In this document: one piece after another, positions 53,313 through 63,760 of the stretch
Layout of the letters: every line of letters starts with the position of its first letter
Position numbering within the stretch: position 1 is the stretch's first letter
The notes under the pieces: model-generated
Databases searched by the model: none
Told to the model about the DNA's origin: nothing
What the model saw: the letters and a program-made list of their open reading frames with translations, nothing else
Source: Bathynomus jamesi
Lineage: Eukaryota > Arthropoda > Malacostraca > Isopoda > Cirolanidae
Reading direction: 5' to 3'
Assembly: GCA_023014485.1 (NCBI GenBank)
Contig: JAJOZX010000919.1
Coordinates: forward strand, 1,002,501 to 1,066,500
Length of the DNA stretch: 64,000 bases
Translations under genes and position numbers: made by a program

Positions 53313-54945
53313 TTCATCTCCGATACTCCAAGGTAAAAGCGTAGTTGCTGGCTTCAAAGCAGAGTCGAGGCAAAAGGTGACTGGATGTTTGGATACCTGT
53401 TTGTTGTTTGTGACGTCGAAGCTATTGGGAGCAGAATTGGTTCCTTTGCTTCCGCGGAAGACCTGTCTGCGCGACTCGGCCGTCAGAAGATAGGTCAGAT
53501 CCGCCATGTAAGGCAAGGGAGGGGCGTTACTGAATTTAGAGGGGGGCGTCAAAGCCGCAAGTTCTGTGTAAACATCGCTCCGAGTCTCATCCAGTGAAAG
53601 TTGATGAACGAGTCTTAGTTTATTAGTTGTAATAATGCTGTTGTATAACCCATTAAAGATCCCAGTACGGGATTTTCTCCTGGGCATTTGGGATGGGAGT
53701 TCTTCGAGGTGAGATTTCAGCTCTTCTTGGTCGAAGGAACTGCTGTCTCTTTGGAGGGTTCTCTTGTCAAGAGGTTTTAGCTCATCAACTGCTTGTTTCG
53801 GGGAAGTTTCCTCTATTACTATATTCACTTTAACTTCAAGCTCACTGAGAGTTGTCATTTCTTCCTCAGTCAAAAGAGGTTCCTTATCATCGCTTTTGAT
53901 TTTTGGAACATTGTTCGGCTTTTTAGATGAATTTTTAATCGAATTAACTTCACACTCAACACAATTCACCAAACAACACTGATTACATTCATGTTTTGTT
54001 AATTTATCACTAAACGTTTGTGATCTGTCTTTTTTGTATAGTTTTCTCTTCAGTGAAGGTGTACAAATTAATGGTTCTTTATCTTCGCTGTGGAATGATG
54101 ATAACAGATTAAACGTTTCGCTCTTTTGTTTCACGAGTAACTTTCTTTTATTCACTTTTGCAAGTTTTTCGCTCTCTTTACAATGTTTGTAAAACTGGGT
54201 TTCTCCTCTGGGAGAGAACCCTTCACTGAAGTTTAGCCAAATTTTAAGTTTTTCTTTATTAGGCTCCTTCGTTGGAGTTCCTTTGGTAGAATTTGGTGCG
54301 GATGCGGAGTCTATTTTGTTTTTAGAACCTTTCTTGGACAAGCGTTTTCTAAAACTGAATTTGGGACTCCCTGTTTGTTTATTACTAACACTTTTATCAC
54401 TTTCTTTACTTGGCGCTACACTCTGAGAGTTTTTAATGGGTGTAGCTTTCTCCGATGTCATGGGTTTTGAGACCGATGTGTAATAGTTCGCTTGTAGATG
54501 TTTGATGTCCACTCCTCCTCCCATGGCAGATGGATAAGGCAACGCGGATTCATGGACCAGAGATACTGAATCAAAATCAATGGACTCGAAGGTGGTTTGG
54601 TTGCTGGAATAGAAGTCGGAGCTTTCTTTACTCGAGCAGCCATACAGCTGAGAACTGCTTTTTCTAGAACTATCAATCCCCACACCTTCAGAATCGACCA
54701 AATGGCTACTACCTTCGATGGTAGTACTCAAGAATGAGTCTTGAGTAGACTGAGACTCAAACTGATGGGATTTGTTGGAATTTTGTTGAGTAAGTCTGCT
54801 GTAAGGACTGCTCAATTCTTCCTGAGAACAGGTATCCGACCGAACAAGGGACGGAAGGTCTTGACAGGAATCTGATAAAGACTTTTTACTGTTTGCCCAA
54901 CGTTTACGAAGCCTTTGGGCATGAGACATCATCATCGAAGCTTAT
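53313..54945 (-). CDS. Host-gene exon, 541 codons, function unknown
   Basis: This is the only non-mobile coding region found. On the minus strand the acceptor TTCTTTATTACAG precedes the exon at 54945; three ATGs in a row start at 54935. The frame runs 541 codons without a break to a phase-0 donor, GATGAA/GTAAGA, at 53313/53312. The protein is Ser/Lys/Thr-rich and probably disordered at the N-terminus. A Cys cluster, CNQCCLVNCVEC, lies near residues 313-325. A better structured C-terminal part holds GIFNGLYNSIITTNKLRLVH, LPYMADLTYLLTAESRR and TTLLPWSIGDE. No signal peptide or membrane segment is seen. The reading frame is open over 1.6 kb amid decayed DNA, so it is under constraint. I do not recognise the gene. 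Confidence 0.85.
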
Positions 54946-55131
54946 CTGTAATAAAGAAAGGAAACTCGTTATCATGAGACAAGAAAAATCTCACATTTTA
55001 TCTGACATTGCGTAATGATGCTCTCTGTGAGATGTTTAACTGTTCATACTTTCACTTAAACTATGAATGCATCGATGGATAAAATATAAAATCACTCAAA
55101 CGAAACGAAGAGAATCGTGTGTGAGAGTATA
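54946..55131. other. Intron upstream of the host exon
   Basis: The sequence follows the splice acceptor at 54946-54950 (minus strand) and contains nothing coding. Confidence 0.6.
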
Positions 55132-55207
55132 CAGGGTGATAAAAAAAGTTCGCTCAAAAACTAATTTGGTGCACATTATATTTTTGTGAACTTTTTTGGG
55201 TCACCTG
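55132..55207. mobile_element. 76-bp mariner-type mini-MITE
   Basis: CAGGGTGATAAAAAAAGTTC at the left faces GAACTTTTTTGGGTCACCTG at the right, with TA outside both. It is a simple hairpin and the smallest member of the CAGGGTG group. Confidence 0.75.
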
Positions 55208-55341
55208 TAGATTGAAAGGGAATAAGAGGTTAAGAAGATAATATAAAGTATGCATAATTGTTAACGAGGAGAAATGTACAAAAGTACAAAGCGTTTTGTA
55301 CGTACTAAAAACAAAATACTTTAGATCTTTTTTCATTATCT

Positions 55342-55575
55342 GAAGGCTGCGTAGTAGCCACGACGAAACACCGCTTCCCGTTGGTTCAGCGATGTTAAGA
55401 GACGTTGGGTCTAGTTAAGTAGTTGATTGGTTTACAGTATTCATCCTGATGATGATGTGAAGACCTGTAGGATGGGTTGGATCTCACGTAAAGCTACTGT
55501 CGGTCCCTTCCGTTACATGACCTTTGTCATTACGAAGGAGATTAAACGACCCCAAATATCGTTATTATTATTTAG
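55342..55575 (+). mobile_element. 5S rRNA-derived SINE, plus-strand copy
   Basis: The head CACCGCTTCCCGTTGGTTCA, then GATGTTAAGAGACGTTGGGT, corresponds to the 3' half of 5S rRNA including box A; box C is degraded (TTGATTGGTTTACAG). The body has CACGTAAAGCTACTGTCGGT and GAAGGAGATTAAACGACCCC, and the tail is (ATT)n. It lies head to head... tail to tail with the copy at 55664-55888 across a short spacer. Confidence 0.7.
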
Positions 55576-55663
55576 TATTTTAAGTGGAGCGTTTCGTGCC
55601 TCGATTATTTAGGAGGCCGCAAGGCAGTGCTGAGACTCCGCTGCGTCGTAGACTCGAATCCCG

Positions 55664-55888
55664 GTGCTGTAATTTAATGATGGCGTTGTTTAATTTCCTT
55701 CGCAACATCTACGGTGATATGACGGAGGGGACCTACAGCTTTACGTGGGATCTAAACCACTGGTCACTACATAGTTTGGACGCAGAGGACGGTCTCTCAT
55801 CTAATTACTACCCAGACCTAATGTCGCTTAACTTCGTTGATGAACGAGAAGCGGTGCTACGACATTGGCTACGACGTAGCCCTCCCTA
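55664..55888 (-). mobile_element. 5S rRNA-derived SINE, minus-strand copy
   Basis: On the minus strand CACCGCTTCTCGTT, AACGAAGTTAAGCGACATTA and TTAGATGAGAGACCG cover box A to box C of 5S rRNA. The body CACGTAAAGCTGTAGGTCCC is shared with 55342-55575 and with the fragment at 26013. The tail is damaged. It is the most complete head after 58976. Confidence 0.78.
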
Positions 55889-56085
55889 GAGCTGGGCGGT
55901 TTTCTTTTCCGTATGTTACGTCAGGCGAAGCGGCCACCCCTCTTTAACTCGGGCTAAGAAGGCCTAGGCTCGGGCCCAAACCCCTCGTTTCCTTTGGGGG
56001 GATGTTGGACATGGATGTTACTTTACCTTTTACTGTTTGAAGTAATACGTTTCTCTTAATTTCTCATTTTATCAATAATTGTATA
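55889..56085. other. Non-coding spacer
   Basis: A G/C-rich patch (GGCGAAGCGGCCACCCC region) is followed by AT-rich sequence; nothing was recognised. Confidence 0.35.
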
Positions 56086-56343
56086 CAGGGTGTTCCGTAA
56101 GTCCGGTCTCATAGGAAAATTTATTTCAAATTAAATTTACAAAAGTAATACATTCGAACGAAAACAAGTGTTCAAATTGATGTCTTGTTTGGGGACCTTT
56201 GTTTTTGTTGCAGGTAGAATAACACGCAATGGCTAATATGTGAGTTACACTCGTGAGGAAAAGCCTCCGGAGGCCTCTTCCTCACCAGTGTAACTCAATT
56301 TTTTAAAAACATTCCTATAAGCCTGTAATTATGCGACACCCTG
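56086..56343. mobile_element. Mariner-type MITE containing a palindrome
   Basis: The left end is CAGGGTGTTCCGTAAGTCCG and the right end GCGACACCCTG, TA outside both. The two ends match only over about 10 bp, so the element may be chimeric. Inside lies a palindrome (56233-56303) with arms GAGTTACACTCGTGAGGAAA / complement and centre GCCTCCGGAGGC, related to 11609-11692. Confidence 0.6.
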
Positions 56344-58039
56344 TATAATGTACAGAAGAACAAAAGTTGTCGGCATTTTTTTTAATAACTAATAAATTTC
56401 ACTGTTCAACGAAGAATCTGTTCCTGTGGTAGTGTTCGGTGTTCCTTACTGACTTTTTAGTGCTGATTTAGAAAATAATAGTGAAATTTTCCATCATCCA
56501 CAGTTATAATATATATATATATATTATCCCACACGACCACTCCCGTTCCGGTGTTTCCCCCATTTGCTGGCAAACTACCGGTCTTCCCATTAAATGCAAA
56601 TCATCTAACTGCTATTTTAGCCATTTTTAGTGCCACAGTACCATCTTCGGCCTCAGTACATCCCGAAAAGTGTAGTTCTAATGCCGCCAATTATACCTAC
56701 ATATTCCCGTTTTGGAAACAAAATTCAAATTCAATTTTATCAAAAACTGTGGTTGATGGAAACATTTGGCATCCATATTAGTATTCTGCTCGCAAAAATC
56801 TACCAGAATCACCCTATTTTACTTGAGGGACAGGAAAAAAGTTTTAATTTGTTGTCCAGTGATAACTTATAATAAACATCAAAGAAGGGTTGTGTTCATT
56901 ATTTTTCAACGTTTCTCACGCCCCAGTACGACATTAAACAAATAATAATAAAAATAATATAATGATAATGATTAATAATAATGATAATAATAATAATAAT
57001 GATAATAATGATAATAATAATAATAATAAAAGTTCAGTAAATTAATTTTTGTATTCTTACAAACGATTGAAGCTAAAAATGAGTTCTTTGTTAGGGGAAA
57101 CTCACGTTTGCCCAAACAAAGAAGTCTTATTAACAAAGCAAGTTTTATTTAGTCGTTATTACACACACACAAACAGATGTTAAGAGACAAATAGACAGAG
57201 AAGCAGATGTTAAGAGACAGACAGACAATATTCCTAATTTCCTATTAACATGACAATGATAGAAGGACGACAATGAAATAAAGAAACTAAATTCACGCAG
57301 CGATAAAACCCTCGACAACGACGACAACAACAATAACGACGATTACGACGAGGGGTAATGATAATTTCGAAAACAAAAAACAAAGTTAATGACAGAAAAT
57401 TAGACAGAAGAATTAGTAATCAATAAAAGCAAAAATAGATTAACAGCATAAATGGTAACTCCATGACGATAACGACAAGGTAACGACAACTAGAAGGAAT
57501 GTTGCACCACCGAGTCGTGGGGGGAGGGAGAAATTATTGAGTTCAGAGGGAGCAGGGGGAATTACTAAGTCCAGGGGTTGGGTGGAGCAATGAGTCTGGG
57601 AAAGGAACGTTTATGATTTTTGATGCCTTCAAACCAACCGTGAATTAATGGTGGAAATCAACTGGTAAATTGTTGTTTTGAATAATTAAAAGAAGTGAAT
57701 ATACAATTAATTAATTAATTAATTAAAATAATGATGATAAATTATTTTAATTTTCACTACAATTAATTGCTAAATGATAATTAGTAATTTTTGTAGTTTT
57801 TATTATTTTGCGTGTGTTTTCTTGTCTTCCCGACGGAATCGCGACAGTCTTGAGGATACACAGCCCATCGCGACATGAACGTGCTATATCACGACATTAG
57901 CAGTGTTGGGGGTTATCTATCTTTATAAATGCATTCTTTTAGATAAATTTGGTCAAATTTATCACATTTTTATATTGGGTAAATGTCTCGATACAGAATG
58001 CAATAACGAAAAAGTCGCAGTTTTATAGGGTAACCCAAC

Positions 58040-58074
<35 letters not shown>

Positions 58075-58331
58075 TGTGGATAACTTAGAAATGAAATGCT
58101 ACCTCCATAAGCATTCCATCTTTAACTTATGAAATAGAACTAAATTTCAGGGGTAAATATTAAGTATTTTTAAAATGACATTGAAAGGCTTTTCAAGTTT
58201 CAAATGTGAAACCAAATTATAGTTGATACACTTAATGTACCTCGCTTCGAACTTCATTTAACTCACCATTGGAATGATTTATAATAACATTTACCATACA
58301 TAACATACCATTACTCTACATTCATTCTACA
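56344..58331. other. Low-complexity non-coding stretch
   Basis: It holds a short (TA)n (56507-56524), an (ATAATG)n/(AAT)n patch at 56937-57030, CGA-rich patches near 57310-57350, a diverged copy of the 440-480 repeat at 57826-57905 and (GT)n at 58041-58072. No convincing gene. Confidence 0.5.
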
Positions 58332-58975
58332 GGGTGGTCCATGAAGTTCGGCATCGCAGGCAAAGTTTATTATTTCAATTTTACTATTTTCATGATGGTA
58401 GACTTTTTTTTTTTTTTTTGGATAAGTTGTACTGGGTCTGTTCTATCGCTTGGTGCGTGAGAGTGGTCTGGTTTATAATCCAGTCAGATACAATTTAATA
58501 CAGTTCTAATTCAATCGTAATTCAATCTTAATTAAATCTAATTTTGCACGAAATTGGGAGTGGCAAAAGTTCAATTGGTTTAAAAATGAACTTTACTCTT
58601 TTATTCCTAATATTGAAATAAAAGTGTAATGATACTTTTGAAGTTGACTGTACATTAAAATTATTAAAATAGTCTACGTCTCGTTTTGAAATTTACCCCC
58701 CCCCCCCCCCAAAAAAAAACAAAATTGGTTGGAACAACCAAAAACAACCAGTGTAGATATTTAATACAACCATGTTGCGGAAATAAAGTGGTTTGTGTAA
58801 TAATCGCGTGGTTGTAACTACTGGTTGCACGGAATGGTTGTCGAAGAGTTGACCACGCGTTTGGTTGTGGTAACCACATAGTTATCTCTTTTTATAAACT
58901 TCACATACAGACCAATGGTCCTAACATCTTCAGGAACCCCTGGCAAAAGAATTAATAGAACTACATCCTCATGAG
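58332..58975. other. Non-coding stretch with one mariner-type end
   Basis: CAGGGTGGTCCATGAAGTTC at 58332 is a lone mariner-type terminus followed by a T-run. A C11-A9 tract lies at 58689-58708. GGTTG/CAACC motifs recur between 58725 and 58880 as short inverted repeats. No gene. Confidence 0.4.
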
Positions 58976-59141
58976 AAGGATTACCCCTTAGCCACGTCGC
59001 AACACTGCTTCTCATTATATCAGTGAAGTTAAGCGACGTTCGATCTGTCTGGTAGTTGGATGGGAGACCGTCTTCTGCGTTCATATGGTTAGGAAGGATG
59101 TTAAACAACCCCAAACGTCATTATTATTATTATTATTATTG
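58976..59141 (+). mobile_element. 5S rRNA-derived SINE with (ATT)n tail
   Basis: The head CACTGCTTCTCATT, then GTGAAGTTAAGCGACGTTCG (box A) and GTTGGATGGGAGACCG (box C), is the internal promoter half of 5S rRNA. The body is short here, with GGATGTTAAACAACCCCAAA, and the tail is TCATTATTATTATTATT. The 5' half of 5S rRNA is absent, so it is not a 5S gene. Confidence 0.8.
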
Positions 59142-59992
59142 AGAATCTACGTCATCCCACTCCTTAAAATTTAACGCTCCTGATTGGTCATCTCAAAACG
59201 CACTTGTACATCTTGATTTCCAACTGGTCACTTCGAATTTTCTGCAATATGATTGGTTAAACCAAGCACGTAGCAACATCTCCATCAAAAAATACTCATA
59301 AAAGACTATTAACGGGTATTATACCCGTCTTCGGTGACCTTACAAAAATTAACGTGAAACGAACACGGTCTTCATAGGACCTAAAATTTTCCTTTGACAA
59401 AATTTTAAAAAAAAATAAAAAATTAAGGGGTATTTTGGTATTCACATTACTGTATACGGAAAAAGAAAGGTTAAAGGGGAAAAAAATCTTCAAAAGCCTC
59501 GAACCAACAATTTTTTGTTTATGGAATTTTAGCGTTTCCGGCGCGGATGAGGTTGTCGTAGTGTGAGCGAGTTTTTTTTTTTAGAAAAATCTATGGAAAT
59601 GAGACCGAACATTTTATTTTCTGAATAAAAAAGGCACTTCCGCATCTCCGTATAAGCGAGGTACCGACTTTTTAAAATCCATATATCTATAAAACTAATC
59701 AGCCAAGCTTAAGTTAACCTAACCTAATCTTAGTGCCACCGGACCGAGAAAGACGTGATAAGTTTTTCGGATGCTAATGTAACTTAACCTAACCTAACCA
59801 AACCTTAATTAACCTAACCGAGACATAATCTGACCTAACCAGTACCTACGTATCTTTTTAACCACATAAAAAGGTTTCTAGATTTTTGCTATGAATATTT
59901 TAATGTTCCGAGGTAGCAAAGGCGTTACCTCAAAAAAATTACCGATTACATCTGTGAATTATCACACGCTTTCTTCACTTATGGCAAGTTGC

Positions 59993-60036
<44 letters not shown>

Positions 60037-60130
60037 ACACACCACACACACACATTAAAATAAAAAAATATGAACATTTGTATGTATATGTTAATTTATG
60101 TGGTTGTATGTATGAATGTCTGTGTATGTA
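59142..60130. other. Non-coding stretch with degenerate AACCT repeats
   Basis: Loose TTAACCTAACCT repeats at 59708-59830 resemble a decayed CCTAA telomere-type tract. (CA)n lies at 59996-60053. Nothing coding. Confidence 0.5.
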
Positions 60131-60590
60131 CAGTGGCGGTCATAAGTATTCGTAGAGAGAAATATTTTAGTTATTTATATTCGTCAATTATGTTTTGTAC
60201 CATTGCATAAAATAGTTATAAAAAGTTTATCGCTCCTTTGGAAAATTTTAACGCATAAAGCAATTAGTTTAACTTCAAACATATAATGTAAAACATCAAA
60301 GAATTTGAGGAAAATTAAAAAAAGTTAAAATGCAGAAAATTTCATACATTTTTTTTTTTTTCAGGGCATGTTTGAATTCGATATTATTGATCGTGCTTTG
60401 GCGCGTCCTATTTTAGCAATGTGATAAACCGAAAATACGAGAAAAATACATCCGGCTTCTTTTATCCCGTACGACAAAGGAAATGCCAAGTCATAGTTAT
60501 AAACTTCTCCCACAACACCGCAAGACGTCGGATGTATTATAAAATAACGTCTTAACCTGAACTCCAAGGCACGACATCGGATTTTAACAT
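60131..60590. mobile_element. Tc1-like 5' end, decayed
   Basis: ACAGTGGCGGTCATAAGTAT (from 60130), then TCGTAGAGA, resembles a Tc1-type terminus. No matching 3' end and no transposase were found before the MITE at 60594. The extent is a guess. Confidence 0.35.
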
Positions 60591-60593
60591 ATA

Positions 60594-61186
60594 CAGAGTG
60601 ATGCATAAATGTGTTTTATAGCAGGGTGTATTCTTGAGACAAAAGTAAAGAAAGAAGACCATATAAACATAGGTCGAGAAACTCGTAGGTTTCGAGCTAT
60701 AGCACGCGACAGAAAAATGAAACTCCTAAAGATTTTTACATTTTATGCAAATACATAGTGCAAATACACATTTGCTTCATTAAATTAAATGTTCAAAATT
60801 CTCTCCTACTTCTTGAATGCATGCCTCAGCACGTCGCACCAGTGATTGACACACTAAAAAATTCCTGGAGTATCGCAGATCGTTTCGCAGTTGTCTCGAA
60901 CTCGTTTTTCCCTTTAACTACTTCTCCTCTATCCTATTTTGCGACGTGCTGAGGCAGGCATTCAAGAAGCAGGAGAGAATTTCGAACATTTACTTTAATG
61001 AAGCAAATGTATCACACTGTGTATTTGCATAAAACTTAAAAAATCTTTAGGAGTTTCTTTTTTCTGTCCCGTGCTATAGCTCGAAACTTACTGGTTTCTC
61101 GACCTATGTTTATATGGTCTTTTTCCTTTACTTTTGTCTCATGAATACCCCTTGCGATTTATGAAACACATTTATGCATCACCTTG
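60594..61186. mobile_element. Mariner-type foldback MITE, arms about 240 bp
   Basis: Ends CAGAGTGATGCATAAATGTG and the complement of ACATTTATGCATCACCTTG, TA outside both. The arms (60594-60840, 60945-61186) share TTGTCT, CATATAAACATAGGTCGAGA and GACGTGCTGAGGC-type blocks. The spacer of about 100 bp has no frame. Confidence 0.88.
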
Positions 61187-61537
61187 TATAGCTGAAAATT
61201 ATATTCTATAGTGAATTTTATTTAAGTTTGATATTTTATTTTAAATGTATTTATATTATATATATAAAACGAAATAACATTTTATATATAAAATTAAATA
61301 TCCAATACCCGTTCCAGAACGATGAAAACAATTAAAATCCCCGGAGGAAACGATAAACATTTAAAAGCACTAAAAAATTAAATCCTGCAAAGCTTTTGAA
61401 AAGGAACTCCTTTCTTCGTTCAGGCGGAAGAACAAATTAAAGCTTAATGAGAGTAGAAGGTCAGGAAATTTCAAAATACATCGCGCATCTGGCAACTGAA
61501 ACTGGCTGAAGGTGACCGAAGAGACGATTCTTTAGAT

Positions 61538-61758
61538 CAGTGGTTTTTAACCTTTTTTAGGCTATGACCTAAATTCTGGTCGTGGGGCTAGCTCGGCGAC
61601 CTGTGCCTTCAAACAGTTTACTCGTAATAGTTAATAAAAAATTAATGGTAAAATGATTAGGGATAACGTAAATAAATGATAAATGACAATTTAATGACGC
61701 AATGAAAATGGCTTGGCGATCCAATTTTGAGTCGCGACTCGGGGGTTAAGAACTACTG
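61538..61758. mobile_element. Non-autonomous hAT MITE (GGTCGC type)
   Basis: Ends CAGTGGTTTTTAACC and the complement of GGTTAAGAACTACTG. CTTTAGAT (61530-61537) and CTTCAGAT (61759-61766) are the 8-bp duplication with one mismatch and central TA or CA. It sits in the 3' part of Penelope-like element 2. Confidence 0.9.
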
Positions 61759-63107
61759 CTTCAGATAGATACAAATTAGTTAAAGAATCTAAGTGAAATG
61801 AATTGCCTTTGGCATTAAAATGATGAATATTTCTAATTAAATAAAATTCGGTGAGTTTTCTCTTATCGTCATTGTCAACATTTAAAAGAATATTAGAATT
61901 ATTATCGTCAGTGCGATGATTGTGTTCATGACGTTGTTTATGTAATGCGGAATTACTGTCTGCAGTATTCAAATTATATTTAGGTTGATATAAATGACGT
62001 TTTTAATTACTCATTTCACCAATATAACGCTTGTTGCAATCCTTACAAGGGACTTTATAAATCCCCAACTTCGAACATTGGCCTTGTGATTGATTGTTGT
62101 GCAAAAAAATTCGGGTAGTACAAGCCACTCTGGAAACCACGTTAATACCCCGAGGGAGACAATTACGGAGGGACTCAGAGTTGAAAGGACCTACTTTGGC
62201 GGAAGAAACTCTTGAATAGTCGAACTCAGCATCAAGATATTTAGAACTGTAAATTCTAAGGGTTCTAAGAAACATACCCACTGGAATTCCTCTTTTTGTT
62301 AAGAAACTGTGGGAAGAGAGCCGATGAACGTAGGAATAAGAATGAGTAGTTTTTGGAGAAACTGTAAAATTAGGTTTGGTAGTGAAGGATTTCATAATTT
62401 GAGTTTCTAAAAAAAGGGGCGGAGATTTCAGAATTTTGTTCGAACTTGATAGTAAATTGTAAGGATGCGCCTCGGTGGTGTGTATGGTGTAGTGGTTAGC
62501 GTCGCTGACTACGAATCCATCGGCCCCGGGTTCGAGACCCGACGGCAGCCGGCGCGCAGCAAAACCCAGCTGTTCATCCTTCCACACAATAAAGAAAGTG
62601 GTTGGTAGATAAATGCACCCTAGGTGGCCTAGTGGTTAAGACGCTGGGCTGCTGATGGGGCGTGGTTCGGATTCCACGTTAAACTGTAGGTCTAAGGTGG
62701 AGTGAAAAGCTTGACCTTCGTCAGAATGAACAATTCGGTCGGAAGCTAACCAAAGGTTAACCCAAAGATATCATTAGGATCGAATTCCATAGGGGAGGGG
62801 AGGAGGAGGATGACGACGACGAAAACATCGTTCACATAACGATATCAGACAACGGAAGGATCAGTAACATCAAAAAGAGAAATATTCTTTCAAGCGGTAG
62901 ACAGCCCATACTCAGACCCTCTTTTTGTCGAAAAGAGGAGTTACTAAACGTATAAAACGAGTGATTTAAACACAACCTAATCAATTTAATAAATAAAAAG
63001 GTGAAAGTCACTTTCTGCAAGATATTTTTCAAGAGGTTTCGAAGAGTTCTTTCTGTCAACGATGGGAACTCTTGTAAGAGAAGAAATGATGTCAAAAAAT
63101 TGATCAA
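61691..63107 (-). pseudogene. Penelope-like RT plus GIY-YIG, broken
   Basis: The RT palm piece is at 62832-63107 (FSNSSFRQKEGLSMGCLPLE; the QKEGLxMG block is diagnostic for Penelope-like RT). After the SINE, TKRGIPVGMFLRTLRIYSSK and SLRNCLPRGINVVSRV give the linker. GIYKVPCKDCNKRYIGEMSN is the GIY-YIG core, where a stop follows the usual GETG position. 61770-61972 adds KQRHEHNHRTDD and HLDSLTNLYLSEAVVLN. Several frameshifts and stops make it inactive. Confidence 0.82.
62467..62762 (+). mobile_element. Dimeric tRNA SINE, best-preserved copy
   Basis: Monomer A has GGTGTAGTGGTTAGCGTCGC (A box) and GGGTTCGAGACCCG (B box). Monomer B has TGGCCTAGTGGTTAAGACGC and GTGGTTCGGATTCCAC. The linker reads CCACACAATAAAG and GGTTGGTAGATAAATGC. 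Both monomers keep a complete pair of pol III boxes. Confidence 0.92.
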
Positions 63108-63233
63108 TCTTTTACTCTATTACTAAAACTGACGTTGGCAAATTTTTTTAATGAAGTTACTTTGAGGTTTTTTTTTTTTACATGAAAATCAGAAATAGTA
63201 CCAGTTGAAGAGGATAAATTATTGGATATATAT

Positions 63234-63519
63234 AACCTTTGGTTAGCTTCCGCCCGAATTGTTCATTCTGACGAAGGTCAAGCTTTTCACTCCACCTTAG
63301 ACCTACAGTTTAACGTGGAATCCGAACCACGCCCCATCAGCAGCCGAGCGTCTTAACCACTAGGCCACCTAGGGTATCCATTTATCTACCAACCACTTTT
63401 TTTATTGTGTGGAAGGATGAACAGCTGGGTTTTGCTGCGCGCCAGCTGCCGTCGGGTTTCGAACCCGGGGCCGATGAATTCGTAGCCAGCGACGCTAACC
63501 ACTACACCACTGAGGCGCA
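63234..63519 (-). mobile_element. Dimeric tRNA SINE
   Basis: Complement of the copy at 62467, about 90% identical by eye. Monomer A B box reads GGGTTCGAAACCCG and monomer B GTGGTTCGGATTCCAC on the minus strand. Its 5' end borders (TA)n and the palindromic MITE at 63532. Confidence 0.92.
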
Positions 63520-63531
63520 TATATATATACA

Positions 63532-63760
63532 CAGGGTGATCAAAAAGTCGATGTGCACCTATATTACTCTGAGAGACAAAAGTGCATACATACAAGAAGT
63601 TAGATATTTTAATAAAAAATTATACGATATCGTACAATATTACAGTAACACAAATTCGACGATATTGTATAATTTTTTATTAAAATATCTAACTTCTTGT
63701 ATGTATGCACTTTTGTCTCTCAGAGTAATATAGGTGCACATCGACTTTTTGATCACCCTG
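63532..63760. mobile_element. Palindromic mariner MITE, arms about 100 bp
   Basis: Ends CAGGGTGATCAAAAAGTCGA and complement. The arms are nearly identical over 100 bp (GATGTGCACCTATATTACTC, AGAGACAAAAGTGCATACAT), separated by about 30 bp. TA follows the right end. Confidence 0.93.

Larger units (their letters stand above)
61360..63175 (-). mobile_element. Penelope-like element 2, split by a hAT MITE and a SINE
   Basis: RT and GIY-YIG pieces in order on the minus strand from 63170 down to about 61770 are interrupted by the SINE dimer (62467-62762) and a hAT MITE (61538-61758). Near 61385-61440 the minus strand reads CTTCCGCCTGAACGAAGAAA and a GGAGTTCC hairpin, then CAAAAGCTTTGCAGG, a structured 3' tail of the kind often seen in this class. 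Confidence 0.7.

Noticed and set aside
53385..53982. Plus-strand frames across the host exon
   Set aside because: Antisense shadows; the minus-strand exon has splice signals and an unbroken 541-codon frame.
58332..58420. Further CAGGGTG MITE
   Set aside because: Single terminus followed by a T-run; no partner end.
58985..59085. Possible 5S rRNA gene
   Set aside because: Only the 3' half of 5S is present and it is fused to a repeated body and (ATT)n tail seen in other copies.
61385..61440. Second hammerhead ribozyme in Penelope-like element 2
   Set aside because: CTGAACGA, a hairpin and AAAAGC are present on the minus strand, but there is no NUH triplet at the right place and no matching stem I.
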